From positions 1-57,733 of the forward strand of contig DULU01000021.1 of NCBI GenBank assembly GCA_012840225.1: a DNA stretch of 57,733 bases. The letters run 5' to 3'. The stretch comes from Bacillota bacterium. GTDB taxonomy: Bacteria; Bacillota; Limnochordia; DTU080. The translations under genes and the position numbers were made by a program. This document shows positions 42,716-51,848 of this stretch, piece after piece (position 1 is the stretch's first letter; every line of letters begins with the position of its first letter). The notes beneath the pieces were generated by a model. The model was not told where the DNA came from. It saw nothing but the letters and a program-made list of their open reading frames with translations, and did no database searches.

Positions 42716-43051
42716 CTATAACCGCGCCAAGGCGCGCCGTTCGGATTCTGCGGTCTCCACGACATTCAACACACCCGACAACTTCAGGATCCTTTTTACC
42801 ACCGGGCGCAATCCGACGGCGATCATGGTCCCGCCCCGCTCTTTGATGGTGCGGTAACGTCCTAATATGGCGCCGACGCCGGAGCTGTCGATCAGGCTGG
42901 TCTTGGAGAGGACCAGCACCAAATTTTTCACCCGTTTGTCCATCAGATAGCGTTCCGCTTCGTGCTTGAATTCTTCAACAGTATGCATGTCCAACTCGCC
43001 CTGCAAGCGGATCACCAAGGTATTGCCGACCAATTCGGCTGCTACATGCAC
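42716..43051 (-). CDS. spoIIAA: Anti-anti-sigma factor SpoIIAA
   Basis: SpoIIAA, when unphosphorylated, displaces SigF from SpoIIAB; the phosphatase SpoIIE reactivates it. The 111-residue STAS-domain protein has the phosphorylatable serine in SLIDSSGVGAILGRY (about residue 47) and LQGELDMHTVEEFK at the N-terminal side. The GTG at 43051 (GGAGG at eight bases) is preferred because it gives the usual length. The frame continues to a TTG at 43081, whose GGAGGTGA lies too close. It is the first of the three spoIIA genes, after dacF, as in B. subtilis. Confidence 0.93.
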   Translation of the reverse strand: MHVAAELVGNTLVIRLQGELDMHTVEEFKHEAERYLMDKRVKNLVLVLSKTSLIDSSGVGAILGRYRTIKERGGTMIAVGLRPVVKRILKLSGVLNVVETAESERRALARL

Positions 43052-43176
43052 ACGCTCATCCTCCTTCCGCCGGCGGATCAATCACCTCCTTTACACCTTC
43101 GCTCTTCTCCCCCGAGCACCTTTAAAATTGCTGCCTATGGGTGGCCGGGTATCTGTCGCTCGATATAGGTGGCGCA

Positions 43177-44403
43177 TTATGGATTGAAAACGCCACGCAC
43201 CGTGCTGAGCATCAGCTGCCACACCGATCCCCTATCCACATCTTCAGCCGCCAGCAGATCGAATCTGGCCACTTCCTCCCCGGACACCAGCACCACCAAC
43301 TCCGCCACCGCCTGCCCTTTCTTTATCGGGGCGGTGAGCTTCTGCTTGGGAATGATCTGCGTTTCGGGAGCGAGCTTGCTCTCCCGCGTCCCGGTGATGA
43401 TCACATCGCGGGCCGGAGCCACCTGCACGGTACCTTTTTTCCCTTTAGCCACTTCCACCTGACCCAGCACTTCACCCTGGCCGGCAATCTTAAGCGCTTG
43501 GCGCCTGGCAAAGCCATAATCGAGGAGTTTTGCCACATCTTTATTTCTCTCGGTGGAGCTGGGCGCACCTAAGACTACGGCGATCAGCCTGAGATTGGCT
43601 CTTTCCGCCGTAGCAGCCAGGCAGAATCCGGCCTCGTTCGTCATGCCGGTTTTGATGCCGTCCATACCAGCATATTGCTTCATCATTTTGTTATATGTCC
43701 ACAATTCCGGTTGCCTTTTGGTCTCCGGGCGCATGACTACCGGCCCCCAGGTGGAAACCAGCTCCCTGAATCGGGGCAGCTTCAGGGCCCAGCGGGACAA
43801 AAGAGCCAGATCATAGGCGGAAGCCAGATGAGGCGCCGTCTCTCCCAACTCGGCGGGAGGGAGCCCACTGGGGTTGGAGAAGGTGGTGTTTTCCATTCCC
43901 AAACTGCGCGCCTTCTGATTCATCATCTGCACGAAGGCAGGGACCGACCCGGCCAGATGTTCGGCCACAGCCACCGAGGCGTCGTTGGCCGAGCCTACGG
44001 CAATGGCAAAAAGCAAATCCTCAAAGCGCATCTGCTCGTTGGGCTCCAGCCAGATTTGGGTGCCGCCCATACTGGCCGCCAACTCGCTCGCCGTCACCAG
44101 GGTATCAGGCTGCACCCGGCCTTCGGCGAGAGCTTCCAGGGCCAGCGCCAGCGTCATGATCTTGGTCACGCTGGCCGGCGGCAGTGGGGTGTGAGCATTC
44201 TTCTCAAAAAGCACTTCCCCGGTGACATAGTCCATGAGAACGGCGGCTTTGGCCGTAAGCTGCAAATCTGCTCCCGGTGCCTGGGTTGGGGTCGAAGCGG
44301 CGAGGGCGACGACAGTGCCGCCGGCGGCTGCTGCAGCCATCACAACGGTGCTCACCAGCAACCATATTAGCACCTTTTGGCGTAAGTTCACGGAAATCGA
44401 CAT
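43177..44403 (-). CDS. dacF: D-alanyl-D-alanine carboxypeptidase DacF
   Basis: This penicillin-binding protein of the PBP5 class trims the terminal D-alanine of peptidoglycan stem peptides; in sporulation it tunes cortex cross-linking. The 408-residue precursor has a signal peptide (VLIWLLVSTVVMAAAAAGG), the active-site motifs SVTK (about residue 79), SAN (about 140) and DGIKTGMTN (about 245), and a C-terminal beta domain ending in an amphipathic anchor (SVWQLMLSTVRGVF). The ATG at 44403 has GGAGG at eight bases. The ribosome site and start codon can pair with an upstream arm. The position before spoIIAA matches B. subtilis. Confidence 0.94.
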   Translation of the reverse strand: MSISVNLRQKVLIWLLVSTVVMAAAAAGGTVVALAASTPTQAPGADLQLTAKAAVLMDYVTGEVLFEKNAHTPLPPASVTKIMTLALALEALAEGRVQPDTLVTASELAASMGGTQIWLEPNEQMRFEDLLFAIAVGSANDASVAVAEHLAGSVPAFVQMMNQKARSLGMENTTFSNPSGLPPAELGETAPHLASAYDLALLSRWALKLPRFRELVSTWGPVVMRPETKRQPELWTYNKMMKQYAGMDGIKTGMTNEAGFCLAATAERANLRLIAVVLGAPSSTERNKDVAKLLDYGFARRQALKIAGQGEVLGQVEVAKGKKGTVQVAPARDVIITGTRESKLAPETQIIPKQKLTAPIKKGQAVAELVVLVSGEEVARFDLLAAEDVDRGSVWQLMLSTVRGVFNP

Positions 44404-44483
44404 AACACACCCTCCTAGCTTTGCCATCCGTACCTTTATATTTCGAGGCACGAATGATTTATGCCGGAAAAGAGGGTGTTATG
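44401..44483 (-). promoter_or_regulatory. Inverted repeat covering the dacF start and ribosome site
   Basis: On the mRNA strand CATAACACCCTC (44472-44483) can pair with GAGGGTGTGTTATG (44401-44414), giving eight plus four base pairs with a two-base bulge and a loop of about 57 bases. The downstream arm includes the GGAGG site and the ATG of dacF, so the fold would block translation. A translational switch is inferred; a DNA operator is the alternative. Confidence 0.45.
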
Positions 44484-44497
44484 TACGTCTCTCCTGA

Positions 44498-45808
44498 TTA
44501 ATCGGCCACGATGTCGACTATTAACGGCTCAGGCGCCGGGAGAGGCTCCGATCTGATGGTAAAGGCCGCTTTCACTCTGGCGGCCGCCTCCTCAGCCAGG
44601 AAAGTATCTTGAGCATGAATGACGGCGAGCGGGCGGCCCGGGACGATTTCCTCTCCCGGTTTGACCAATAGCTCAATGCCGGCAGAGGGATCAATCCGGT
44701 CTTCCTTGCGGCGCCGGCCGGCGCCCAGTGGCACGGCGGCCAGGCCGATTTCACCGGCATCGACAGCATGCAGATAACCTGCGGCGGCCGCCTCCACCAC
44801 CCGCCTTACCGGCGCCCTGGGCAAAAGTTCCGGATGATCGATCACGGCTTCCTCCCCACCCTGAGCTGCCACCATCCGCTTCAGGGCCTCTATTCCCCGT
44901 CCGGAATGCAATGCCTCCAATAGCAGGCGGCGGGCACCGACCGCATCCTGGGCCTTGCCGGCCAAAACAAGCATGTGGCTGCCCAATACCAGCGACAGCT
45001 CCAGAAGGTCGGGTGGCCCGCCGCCCCGCAAAACGGCCACCGCTTCCGCCACTTCCAGAGCATTGCCTACCGCCCGGCCCAGGGGGGCCCACATACCGCT
45101 GATCACCGCCACGGCTTTTTTACCGTTTTTGGCGGCGATATCCACCAGGAGTTGAGCCAGGCGCCGGGCATCTGCCGGATCTTTCATGAACGCGCCTCCC
45201 CCTGTCTTGACATCAAAGACAAAGGCCGCGGCGCCGGCGGCGAGCTTCTTGCTCATGATGCTGGCCGCGATAAGAGGAATGGAGTCGACGGTGGCGGTCA
45301 CATCCCGCAAAGCATAAAGCAGTTTGTCGGCAGGCACCAGATCGGCTGTTTGCCCGGCGATCACCAGGCCGACGGCGCGCGCCTGGTCCAATATCTCCTG
45401 CTGGGAAAGATCCACCCGCATTCCCGGAATGGCTTCCAGCTTGTCGAGGGTGCCGCCGGTATGGCCCAGTCCCCGGCCGGAAAGCTTCACCACCGGCGCA
45501 CCGCAAGCGGCGACGAGAGGCGCCACCACCAGGGTGGTTTTGTCGCCCACCCCGCCGGTGGAATGCTTGTCCACCACCACACCGGGTATGGTGGACAGAT
45601 CCAGGGTTTGCCCGGAAAGCACCATCATTTTGGTTAAAAATGCTGTTTCGGCCGCGGTCATGCCGTTGAAATATACAGCCATCAGCCAGGCGGCGACCTG
45701 GTAGTCGGGGATCGTGCCCTTCACGATACCCTGGATCCAAAAGCTCATCTCTTCTTCGGTCATGCTTTCGCCCCGGCGTTTTTTCAATATCAGTTCGTAG
45801 GCCTCCAT
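44498..45808 (-). CDS. pdp: Pyrimidine-nucleoside phosphorylase
   Basis: The enzyme splits thymidine, deoxyuridine or uridine with phosphate to the base and (deoxy)ribose 1-phosphate. The 436-residue protein has the family signature SGRGLGHTGGTLDKLEAIPG (about 109-128), the phosphate site DKHSTGGVGDKTTL (about 82-95), and the C-terminal alpha/beta domain. Length and motifs fit both Pdp of Bacillus and DeoA of E. coli, and the Bacillota context favours Pdp. The start overlaps the deoB stop (TGATG), so the two salvage enzymes are coupled: the sugar phosphate made here is the DeoB substrate. Confidence 0.94.
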   Translation of the reverse strand: MEAYELILKKRRGESMTEEEMSFWIQGIVKGTIPDYQVAAWLMAVYFNGMTAAETAFLTKMMVLSGQTLDLSTIPGVVVDKHSTGGVGDKTTLVVAPLVAACGAPVVKLSGRGLGHTGGTLDKLEAIPGMRVDLSQQEILDQARAVGLVIAGQTADLVPADKLLYALRDVTATVDSIPLIAASIMSKKLAAGAAAFVFDVKTGGGAFMKDPADARRLAQLLVDIAAKNGKKAVAVISGMWAPLGRAVGNALEVAEAVAVLRGGGPPDLLELSLVLGSHMLVLAGKAQDAVGARRLLLEALHSGRGIEALKRMVAAQGGEEAVIDHPELLPRAPVRRVVEAAAAGYLHAVDAGEIGLAAVPLGAGRRRKEDRIDPSAGIELLVKPGEEIVPGRPLAVIHAQDTFLAEEAAARVKAAFTIRSEPLPAPEPLIVDIVAD

Positions 45809-47013
45809 CAGCGCTCCCCCTTTGCCGTCGTGCCGAAGATTTCACCGCAAAAGCTCTGCCCCGGACCGGGATTCCCGACCCCGAATATATCGGCCAAGGT
45901 GGCGGCCACGTCGGCAAAGGTCTCTCTGACCCCCAGAAAACGCGGTCGCACCAAGGGTCCACAGACGAGCAGCGGCACATATTCCCGGGAATGATCTGTA
46001 CTGGGCGTCGTCGGATCGCAGCCGTGATCGGCGGTGATCACCAGCAGATCATCTTCTCGCAATTCCGCCAAGAGCTTCGGAAGATGCTGATCGAAACGCC
46101 GCAGGCCCTCGGCATAAGAGGCCGCGTCGTTGCGGTGACCCCAAAGCATGTCGAAATCGTTGCAGTTGGCGAAAAGCAAGGCCGGCGCCGGTCTCTCTCC
46201 CAAAAGTCGGAGCACGGTGGCCAGCACCTCGTCGTTACCGTGGGCCGGGAAGGATCGGGTGACGCCCCGGCCGGCAAAGATATCCCAAATTTTGCCCACC
46301 GCCCACACTGCATAGCCGGCGCCGGTCAGCACATCCAATATGGTCTCCCCGGTCGGGGGCAGGCTGAAGTCGCGCCTGGCGGCCGTGCGCACAAAGGCTC
46401 CGGGCTTCCCGGTAAAGGGACGGGCGATCACCCTTCCCACCCCGTGCCGCCCTTGCAGGATCTCCCTGGCGATGCGGCACAGGCGGTATAATTCCTCTAC
46501 GCTGATGACCTCCTCATGGGCGGCGATCTGGAAGACGCTGTCGGCCGAGGTGTATACTATCGGGCGGCCGGTTTTAAGGTGCTCCGCTCCCAGCTCTTCG
46601 ATGATGGCGGTACCGGATGCGGCTTTGTTGCCCAGCACCCGGCGACCGACGGCAGCCTCGAAAGCGGTGATCACCTCCGCAGGGAAACCGTCGGGATAGA
46701 CGGGAAAAGGCTCTTTCAGCACCAGGCCGCAGAGTTCCCAGTGACCTGTGGTGGTATCTTTGCCCGGAGCTTTTTCAGCCATCTTGCCCCAGGCGGCCTT
46801 GGGAGCGGAGACCGGCGCCACCCCCTCCAGGGCTACAATATTTCCTAAGCCCAAAGCGGCCAGATTAGGAACCTGCAGTCCCCCGACGGCGCGGGCCGTA
46901 TTGCCCAAAGTATGGCTGCCGGTATCGCCATATTTATCCGCATCAGGCAACCAGCCTATGCCGGCGGAATCCAATACGATCAATATCACCCGGTTGATAA
47001 GGCGATCAGGCAA
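45808..47013 (-). CDS. deoB: Phosphopentomutase
   Basis: DeoB interconverts (deoxy)ribose 1- and 5-phosphate, linking nucleoside salvage to central metabolism. It is an alkaline-phosphatase-fold metalloenzyme. Visible are the metal/nucleophile region [17 protein letters not shown] with [11 protein letters not shown] (N-terminal 40 residues), [13 protein letters not shown] (about 95), [19 protein letters not shown] (about 335) and the C-terminal end. The TTG at 47013 with AAGGTGG gives 401 residues, close to the B. subtilis length; the frame extends to an ATG at 47091 without support. pdp follows in overlap. Confidence 0.93.
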   Translation of the reverse strand: MPDRLINRVILIVLDSAGIGWLPDADKYGDTGSHTLGNTARAVGGLQVPNLAALGLGNIVALEGVAPVSAPKAAWGKMAEKAPGKDTTTGHWELCGLVLKEPFPVYPDGFPAEVITAFEAAVGRRVLGNKAASGTAIIEELGAEHLKTGRPIVYTSADSVFQIAAHEEVISVEELYRLCRIAREILQGRHGVGRVIARPFTGKPGAFVRTAARRDFSLPPTGETILDVLTGAGYAVWAVGKIWDIFAGRGVTRSFPAHGNDEVLATVLRLLGERPAPALLFANCNDFDMLWGHRNDAASYAEGLRRFDQHLPKLLAELREDDLLVITADHGCDPTTPSTDHSREYVPLLVCGPLVRPRFLGVRETFADVAATLADIFGVGNPGPGQSFCGEIFGTTAKGER

Positions 47014-47102
47014 AAAAGCCACCTTCCTCAAAGATGATATCTCGACACATAGCTTGTCCATCGAAGCATAATTCGGTGCAATAAATGCCAAACCTTTCCT
47101 GC

Positions 47103-47270
47103 TTAGATTATATATGTGGCGGAGCGGGGCAGGGGCGGCATCTCTTTGAGCGCCGGTTGCCAGACCCGATAAGCGGCATAAAAGATTAAGATCAGCAACA
47201 CCAGGAACATCAACTTAAGGAGGAAAACCCATATTTTCCGCTTGATGCCCACCAACCAGACGGCGATCAC
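47103..47270 (-). CDS. Small YqzK-like membrane protein
   Basis: A 55-residue frame from GTG at 47270 encodes one strong membrane helix ([20 protein letters not shown], residues about 19-38) preceded by a Lys/Arg stretch and followed by a short Pro-rich tail. In B. subtilis the gene yqzK (DUF4227), also a small single-helix protein, lies between spoIIM and the fur-xerD-deoB genes. Here this frame lies between spoIIM and deoB, so the positional match is good. GGGAG is about twelve bases before the GTG, which is loose spacing. The function is unknown. Confidence 0.6.
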   Translation of the reverse strand: MIAVWLVGIKRKIWVFLLKLMFLVLLILIFYAAYRVWQPALKEMPPLPRSATYII

Positions 47271-47295
47271 GTTTCGGTCTCACTCCCAACTTAAG

Positions 47296-47949
47296 CTACA
47301 ATAGACCTCGGCCGGCATATAACACCAGCACCGGCGTGATATAAGCTTCAATCAGGCTGCCGGCGGCGAGCAGGATAGAGCCGACGACAGCCAGCGAACC
47401 TTCCGTGAGAAAATGGTGCCGGATACCGCCCGGAGAAGGCCGCCCCAGCATGCTTTGCAAGGCCCGAAACGAAAAGGCCACGGCTCCGGCGGCTGTCAGC
47501 ATCAACCCCGGCAGATGAAGCAAATTATGAGGCAAAAGGGCCAGCATGGCCAGAACGGTGCCTTTCCAGGCCAACTGACTTATGAGAACGCCGGCGGTGA
47601 AACCCAAAGAGAAGCCACGCAGAAAAAGGATGGCGGCAATAAGCGGCGCCCCGATCACCGAGAGGCCCAATAACCAAAGTAAACCGCCTGTTTTCAGTAC
47701 ATTTTCGCCCAGAATGTGCCCGATGTTTTTCGCCGGTAACATCCCTGCACCGGCCAGGCTGCTGAACAGATCATTGATGTAAACCATCAGTTCCCGGCGC
47801 GTCTGCTCGGGTAGAGCGCCGCCCCCGGCCATGCCGGCAACAAAACCCATGCCCATGATCCCGGCTAAAACAGCACACAACACCACCCGCTCTTTCAGGC
47901 AGGTTTTAAGCGAAAAAGGCACAATGCCACGGCGCCCGGCTTTCGGCAA
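47296..47949 (-). CDS. spoIIM: Stage II sporulation protein M
   Basis: SpoIIM forms the DMP complex with SpoIID and SpoIIP, which remodels septal peptidoglycan during engulfment. The 217-residue membrane protein has about five helices, including VVLCAVLAGIMGMGFVAGM near the N terminus and a glycine-rich middle (IGAPLIAAILFLRGFSLGF). The helix pattern and the loop LLPHNLLHLPGLML (PHNxxxxP) are typical of SpoIIM. The TTG start at 47949 has GGGAGGG at eight bases. The position next to the yqzK-like gene and deoB supports the call. Confidence 0.92.
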   Translation of the reverse strand: MPKAGRRGIVPFSLKTCLKERVVLCAVLAGIMGMGFVAGMAGGGALPEQTRRELMVYINDLFSSLAGAGMLPAKNIGHILGENVLKTGGLLWLLGLSVIGAPLIAAILFLRGFSLGFTAGVLISQLAWKGTVLAMLALLPHNLLHLPGLMLTAAGAVAFSFRALQSMLGRPSPGGIRHHFLTEGSLAVVGSILLAAGSLIEAYITPVLVLYAGRGLL

Positions 47950-48064
47950 GCGACGGTCCCTCCCGGCGGCGTCAGGAACACCAATATATGCTCCCCAATT
48001 CTATGCAATGTCGCCGTGGGGTATGAAAGGCGGCGCGGGTGAACGTAGCATTAAGGACGACTGG

Positions 48065-49168
48065 TCACGGCCGGCTGACTTTCTCCAAGCACCAGGCAGC
48101 GGCCAACTTGCCGGCTGCCGCGCCGGCGGCGAAAAAGGCCGGATCCTCTTCAGGTGTGCGCCCCATCGACTGCAAGGCTATGCCCGAGCGGGCGAACTCT
48201 GCCAGATAATCGCCGGGATGCTGCCAGATCAGCCGGTGCCTGTGGGCGAAGCCGGCCTCATCCACCAGCCTCTCCAGTTCCTGCTGCAGAGGGGGTTCCA
48301 GGTGCGGCAGGCAGACATAGGCTGGCCGCTGGGTGAGCCGTCCCAGCACCGTCAGAGTATGGTGGGAGAGGCCGCGGTGCCGGGGACGGGGATCGGCAAA
48401 ACTGAGGCGCGGCACGGCGATCTGGCGGGCGCCGAGGATGCCAGCCGCATCCAGCAAAAAAGCCTGCTCCAAGGCGGTGGTGCCCAGAGGGGTGCCTGTG
48501 CCCACCACGCCCGGCCCCATGGCCACGATGCAGGCCCGGCACTCCAGCACCTGGTGGGCGGCGTGCAGGGCGGAGTAGAAGGTGACTGCTTCCACCTCGC
48601 CACCAAAGGCATGACCGCAGGTGATGGTGATGTCGATGAGCCCTTCCTGCCGCAGCCGGCGCACCAGGTGGCTCCAGGCCAACGGCAGGGCGGCGCCATC
48701 AGTCATGATGTAAGCCAGCTTCATCCGGGAAGCGCTGTTTTTGAAAGCGATGGCAAAAGGAGCGATCAGGCTATGGACCGTGGCCACAGCCACCGGCATG
48801 CCCTGCAAATCGGCGGCGGCGCACATGGCCTCATGATAGGGACTTTCCTCTTCTTCTATGGCGGACACCCGCACCTGCAGCGGGGTATACCTCAGCTTCA
48901 TGATGTGGCCGGGAACCGACCGGTCAATATCCCGCTCTTTGCCGCAGATGGCCATGACAAAATGAAAACCGCCTGTGCCCAGGTTTAGGTACACGGCGGT
49001 GGTGTTCAGAATTACCTGGTCGCCCGGCGCCGCAGAACCGGTGAGCTCCGGATAATTGACGGCCGGAACGATGCTCTCTTCACAGCTCACCTGCAGCTGC
49101 TCTATATGCGCATTCCTCTCCGTGACCGAGAGGACGGTGCCCAGGCGGACCCTGATCATGGCCGCCAC
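48065..49168 (-). CDS. DUF3866 family protein
   Basis: The 367-residue soluble protein matches the DUF3866 group found in sporulating Bacillota and actinobacteria. Recognisable stretches are the N-terminal VRLGTVLSVTER and GDQVILNTTAVYLNLGTGG, the Asp-containing YIMTDGAALPLAWSHLV (about 175-191), GHAFGGEVEAVTFYSAL (about 205) and AMGPGVVGTGTPLGTTALEQ (about 235-254). The glycine-rich loops suggest a ligand-binding enzyme, but no reaction is known. It lies between pnp and spoIIM, 45 bases from pnp and 115 from spoIIM, all in the same direction. Confidence 0.85.
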   Translation of the reverse strand: MAAMIRVRLGTVLSVTERNAHIEQLQVSCEESIVPAVNYPELTGSAAPGDQVILNTTAVYLNLGTGGFHFVMAICGKERDIDRSVPGHIMKLRYTPLQVRVSAIEEEESPYHEAMCAAADLQGMPVAVATVHSLIAPFAIAFKNSASRMKLAYIMTDGAALPLAWSHLVRRLRQEGLIDITITCGHAFGGEVEAVTFYSALHAAHQVLECRACIVAMGPGVVGTGTPLGTTALEQAFLLDAAGILGARQIAVPRLSFADPRPRHRGLSHHTLTVLGRLTQRPAYVCLPHLEPPLQQELERLVDEAGFAHRHRLIWQHPGDYLAEFARSGIALQSMGRTPEEDPAFFAAGAAAGKLAAAWCLEKVSRP

Positions 49169-49213
49169 ACCGGCTCGGCGGCACCGGCCGGCAGGCAGGC
49201 GGAGCGGAAGTTA

Positions 49214-51358
49214 CTAGCGGCGGCGTCTGTCATCCTTATGCGACCTTTCTCCGCCGGCCGGACGCGGCGGCGGTTCCAGCAACTCCTTGCGGGTGAGATT
49301 GATGCGGCCCAAATGATCTATTTCCGACACTTTAACTGTTACCGTATCGCCGATGTTTAATACATCCTCTACCTTGGCCACCCGCTCATGAGCAATTTTG
49401 GATATGTGCAGCAAACCTTCTTTTCCGGGCAGGACCTCCACAAAGGCGCCGAAGTTCGTGATGCGGGTCACCTTGCCGGTATAGATGGCCCCTACCTCCA
49501 CTTCGGCGGTCAGGCTGCGGATCCATTCCATAGCCCGCCGCCCGTTTTCCTCATCCACCGAGGCCACAAAGACGCTGCCGTCGTCTTCCACGTCGATCTG
49601 CACGCCGGTCTCCTCGATGATCTTCCTGATCACCTTGCCTCCGGGACCGATCACATCTCTGATCTTATCCACCGGAATCTGCATGGTATGGATGCGCGGC
49701 GCCCACTTGGACAACTCCGGCCGCGGGCTGGAGATGGTCTCGTTCATCTTCCGGAGGATGAACAGGCGCCCCTCTCTGGCCTGTTCCAGGGCCCGATGCA
49801 GGATTTCCCGGGTAACGCCGGTGATTTTGATATCCATCTGCAGCGCCGTCACCCCGTCGGCCGTGCCGGCCACTTTGAAGTCCATATCGCCCAGATGGTC
49901 CTCAATCCCCTGGATATCGGTGAGAATGGCATGCTTGTCGCCTTCCAGCACCAAGCCCATGGCCACGCCGGCCACCGCCTTGCGGATAGGCACGCCGGCG
50001 TCCATCAAAGCCAGGGTGGAACCGCACACGCTGGCCTGGGAAGTGGATCCGTTGGATTCCAGCACCTCGGAGACCAGCCTGATGGTATAGGGAAACTCTT
50101 CTTCCGGCGGTATGACGGGCAAGAGCGCCCGTTCGGCCAAGGCTCCGTGGCCGATCTCCCGGCGGCCGGGCGAGCGCGCCGGACGCGTCTCCCCGACACT
50201 GAAAGCCGGGAAGTTATAGTGATGAATATATCTCTTCCGGTCCTCTTCGCTCAAGGTGTCCAGGATCTGTTCATCCGACTTCAAGCCCAGCGTGCATACG
50301 GTGCACACCTGAGTCTGGCCGCGGGTGAAGGTCCCTGAGCCGTGAGCGCGCGGCAAGATGCCGATCTCACAGGTGATCGGCCTGATCTCCGTGAAGCTCC
50401 GGCCGTCGATGCGCAGGCCTTCATTCAGGATAATTTTGCGCACCTGCTCTTTGAGGAGAATGTCGAAAATTTCGGCCAGATCCTGCTGATGCTCGGCAGC
50501 CGCCTCGCTGCCGAAAGCCGCTTCATACTCGGCGGTGATCTGCTCCTTCAGCTCGGCAAGGCGATCTTCCCGGGTGGCCTTATCCACGATGCGCACGGCG
50601 GCATCGATCTTGTCCATGACCATGGGCCGCATCCAGTTTTCCACCTCGGCATCAGGCTGGTGCAGCTCCACCTCGATCTTGGGCCGGCCTACCTTTCTCT
50701 GCAGCTCTTCGATCAGATCGATGATGCCCTGGAGGGCCTGATGGCCAAACATGATGGCCTCCAGCATCACCTCTTCAGGAAGCTCGTTGGCACCGGCTTC
50801 CACCATGTTCACCGCTTCTCTGGTGCCGGACACCACCAGATCCAGCCGACTTTCGGCGTTTTGGGCAACGGTGGGATTGACGACAAACTGCTCGTTCACA
50901 TAGCCGATTTTCACCCCGGCGATCGGTCCCAGGAACGGTATGTCCGAGATGGTCAAGGCGGCCGACGCCCCGATCATGCCGGCGATTTCCGGAGAGCAGT
51001 CCTGATCCACCGACATGACGGTAGCCACCACCTGAACGTCGTGACGGAAACCGTCGGGGAAAAGCGGTCTGATGGCCCTGTCGATCAGCCTGGCGGCTAA
51101 AATGGCACCCTCATAAGGCCGTCCCTCCCGCCGGAACCAGCCTCCCGGTATTTTGCCTACAGCATACTTTCTTTCCTCATAATCTACCAAAAGCGGGAAA
51201 AAATCCATCCCCTCACGCGGGGTGCTCATCGTGGCGGTCACCAGGACGACGGTATCGCCGTAGCGCACCAGCACGCTGGCATTGGCTTGTTTGGCCAGCT
51301 TGCCGGTTTCCAGGCTTAACTGTCTCCCGGCCAGATCCATGGAAACAATATGGGTCAT
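49214..51358 (-). CDS. pnp: Polynucleotide phosphorylase
   Basis: PNPase degrades RNA 3' to 5' by phosphorolysis in the degradosome. The 714-residue protein has two RNase PH domains ([15 protein letters not shown] at the start; the active-site regions [19 protein letters not shown], about 370-388, and [19 protein letters not shown], about 475-493), a KH domain ([19 protein letters not shown]), and an S1 domain ([19 protein letters not shown]) with a basic tail. The ATG at 51358 behind GGAGG is the start; the frame to 51481 runs through the promoter and terminator. It follows rpsO as in most bacteria. Confidence 0.97.
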   Translation of the reverse strand: MTHIVSMDLAGRQLSLETGKLAKQANASVLVRYGDTVVLVTATMSTPREGMDFFPLLVDYEERKYAVGKIPGGWFRREGRPYEGAILAARLIDRAIRPLFPDGFRHDVQVVATVMSVDQDCSPEIAGMIGASAALTISDIPFLGPIAGVKIGYVNEQFVVNPTVAQNAESRLDLVVSGTREAVNMVEAGANELPEEVMLEAIMFGHQALQGIIDLIEELQRKVGRPKIEVELHQPDAEVENWMRPMVMDKIDAAVRIVDKATREDRLAELKEQITAEYEAAFGSEAAAEHQQDLAEIFDILLKEQVRKIILNEGLRIDGRSFTEIRPITCEIGILPRAHGSGTFTRGQTQVCTVCTLGLKSDEQILDTLSEEDRKRYIHHYNFPAFSVGETRPARSPGRREIGHGALAERALLPVIPPEEEFPYTIRLVSEVLESNGSTSQASVCGSTLALMDAGVPIRKAVAGVAMGLVLEGDKHAILTDIQGIEDHLGDMDFKVAGTADGVTALQMDIKITGVTREILHRALEQAREGRLFILRKMNETISSPRPELSKWAPRIHTMQIPVDKIRDVIGPGGKVIRKIIEETGVQIDVEDDGSVFVASVDEENGRRAMEWIRSLTAEVEVGAIYTGKVTRITNFGAFVEVLPGKEGLLHISKIAHERVAKVEDVLNIGDTVTVKVSEIDHLGRINLTRKELLEPPPRPAGGERSHKDDRRRR

Positions 51359-51390
51359 CAATATTAGCCTCCTGTGTTCATCACCGGTAG

Positions 51391-51421
51391 TATTTACACT
51401 ACAGGTGCCTCCATTCGTCAA
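51391..51421 (-). promoter_or_regulatory. Possible pnp promoter
   Basis: Minus-strand TTGACG (51416-51421) is followed after 17 bases by TGTAAA (51393-51398), or after 19 by TAAATA. It lies between the rpsO terminator and pnp, where a second promoter for pnp is common in bacteria. The leader would be about 30 bases long. Confidence 0.5.
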
Positions 51422-51440
51422 ATCGCTCTGCCCGGCCGAT

Positions 51441-51479
51441 AAAAACCGGCGACCAGGAAGGCAGTGCCCCCTGGTCACC
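51441..51479 (-). terminator. Intrinsic terminator between rpsO and pnp
   Basis: On the minus strand GGTGACCAGG pairs with CCTGGTCGCC over ten base pairs (one G-T pair), followed by GGTTTTTAT. It begins seven bases after the rpsO stop. Partial read-through would let upstream transcripts reach pnp. Confidence 0.85.
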
Positions 51480-51485
51480 AAAAAC

Positions 51486-51752
51486 CTACCGGCGCAAGCC
51501 CAGACGATTGATCAAATCCCTGTATCTGTCGATGTCTTTGCGCTCGAGATAGTTGAGCAGACCGCGCCGCTGCCCGATCAGCTTATAGAGACCGCGCCGC
51601 GAATGGGTATCTTTTTTGTGCGTGCGGAGGTGCTCGGACAAGCTGTTGATCCGGTGGGTGAGGATGGCGATCTGCACCTCCGGTGATCCGGTATCTCCCG
51701 GATGCAGTCCGTATTCGTCGATGATGGCGGCTTTCTGTTCTTTACCTAACAA
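51486..51752 (-). CDS. rpsO: Ribosomal protein S15
   Basis: S15 is a primary 16S rRNA-binding protein of the 30S subunit. The TTG at 51752 (GGGAGG, eight bases) gives 88 residues, the family length. Motifs: [16 protein letters not shown] (about 15-30), [38 protein letters not shown] (about 50-69). The upstream frame to 51803 passes through a leader hairpin and is not coding. S15 often represses its own translation through such leaders. Confidence 0.97.
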   Translation of the reverse strand: MLGKEQKAAIIDEYGLHPGDTGSPEVQIAILTHRINSLSEHLRTHKKDTHSRRGLYKLIGQRRGLLNYLERKDIDRYRDLINRLGLRR

Positions 51753-51792
51753 ACTGGTATCCTCCCTACATGATTTATCGTCGCCGGAATCG

Positions 51793-51838
51793 CCTGGAGC
51801 CAAGAATCCGCCGTAGGTACGGATATCCTCGCTCCAGG
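51793..51838 (-). promoter_or_regulatory. Structured leader of rpsO (possible S15 autoregulatory site)
   Basis: On the mRNA strand CCTGGAGC (51831-51838) pairs perfectly with GCTCCAGG (51793-51800). Inside, ATCCG/CGGAT forms a second stem. The structure lies about 40 bases before the rpsO start. Ribosomal protein S15 of several phyla binds leader RNAs of this kind and blocks its own synthesis. Whether this RNA contains the GC/GU or three-way-junction contacts cannot be settled by eye. It also lies just after ribF. Confidence 0.45.
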
Positions 51839-51848
51839 TTCCACCAAG

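Noticed and set aside
43082-43176. A sigma-H promoter before spoIIAA
   Set aside because: No AGGA...GAAT arrangement with correct spacing is seen. The operon may be read from upstream of dacF.
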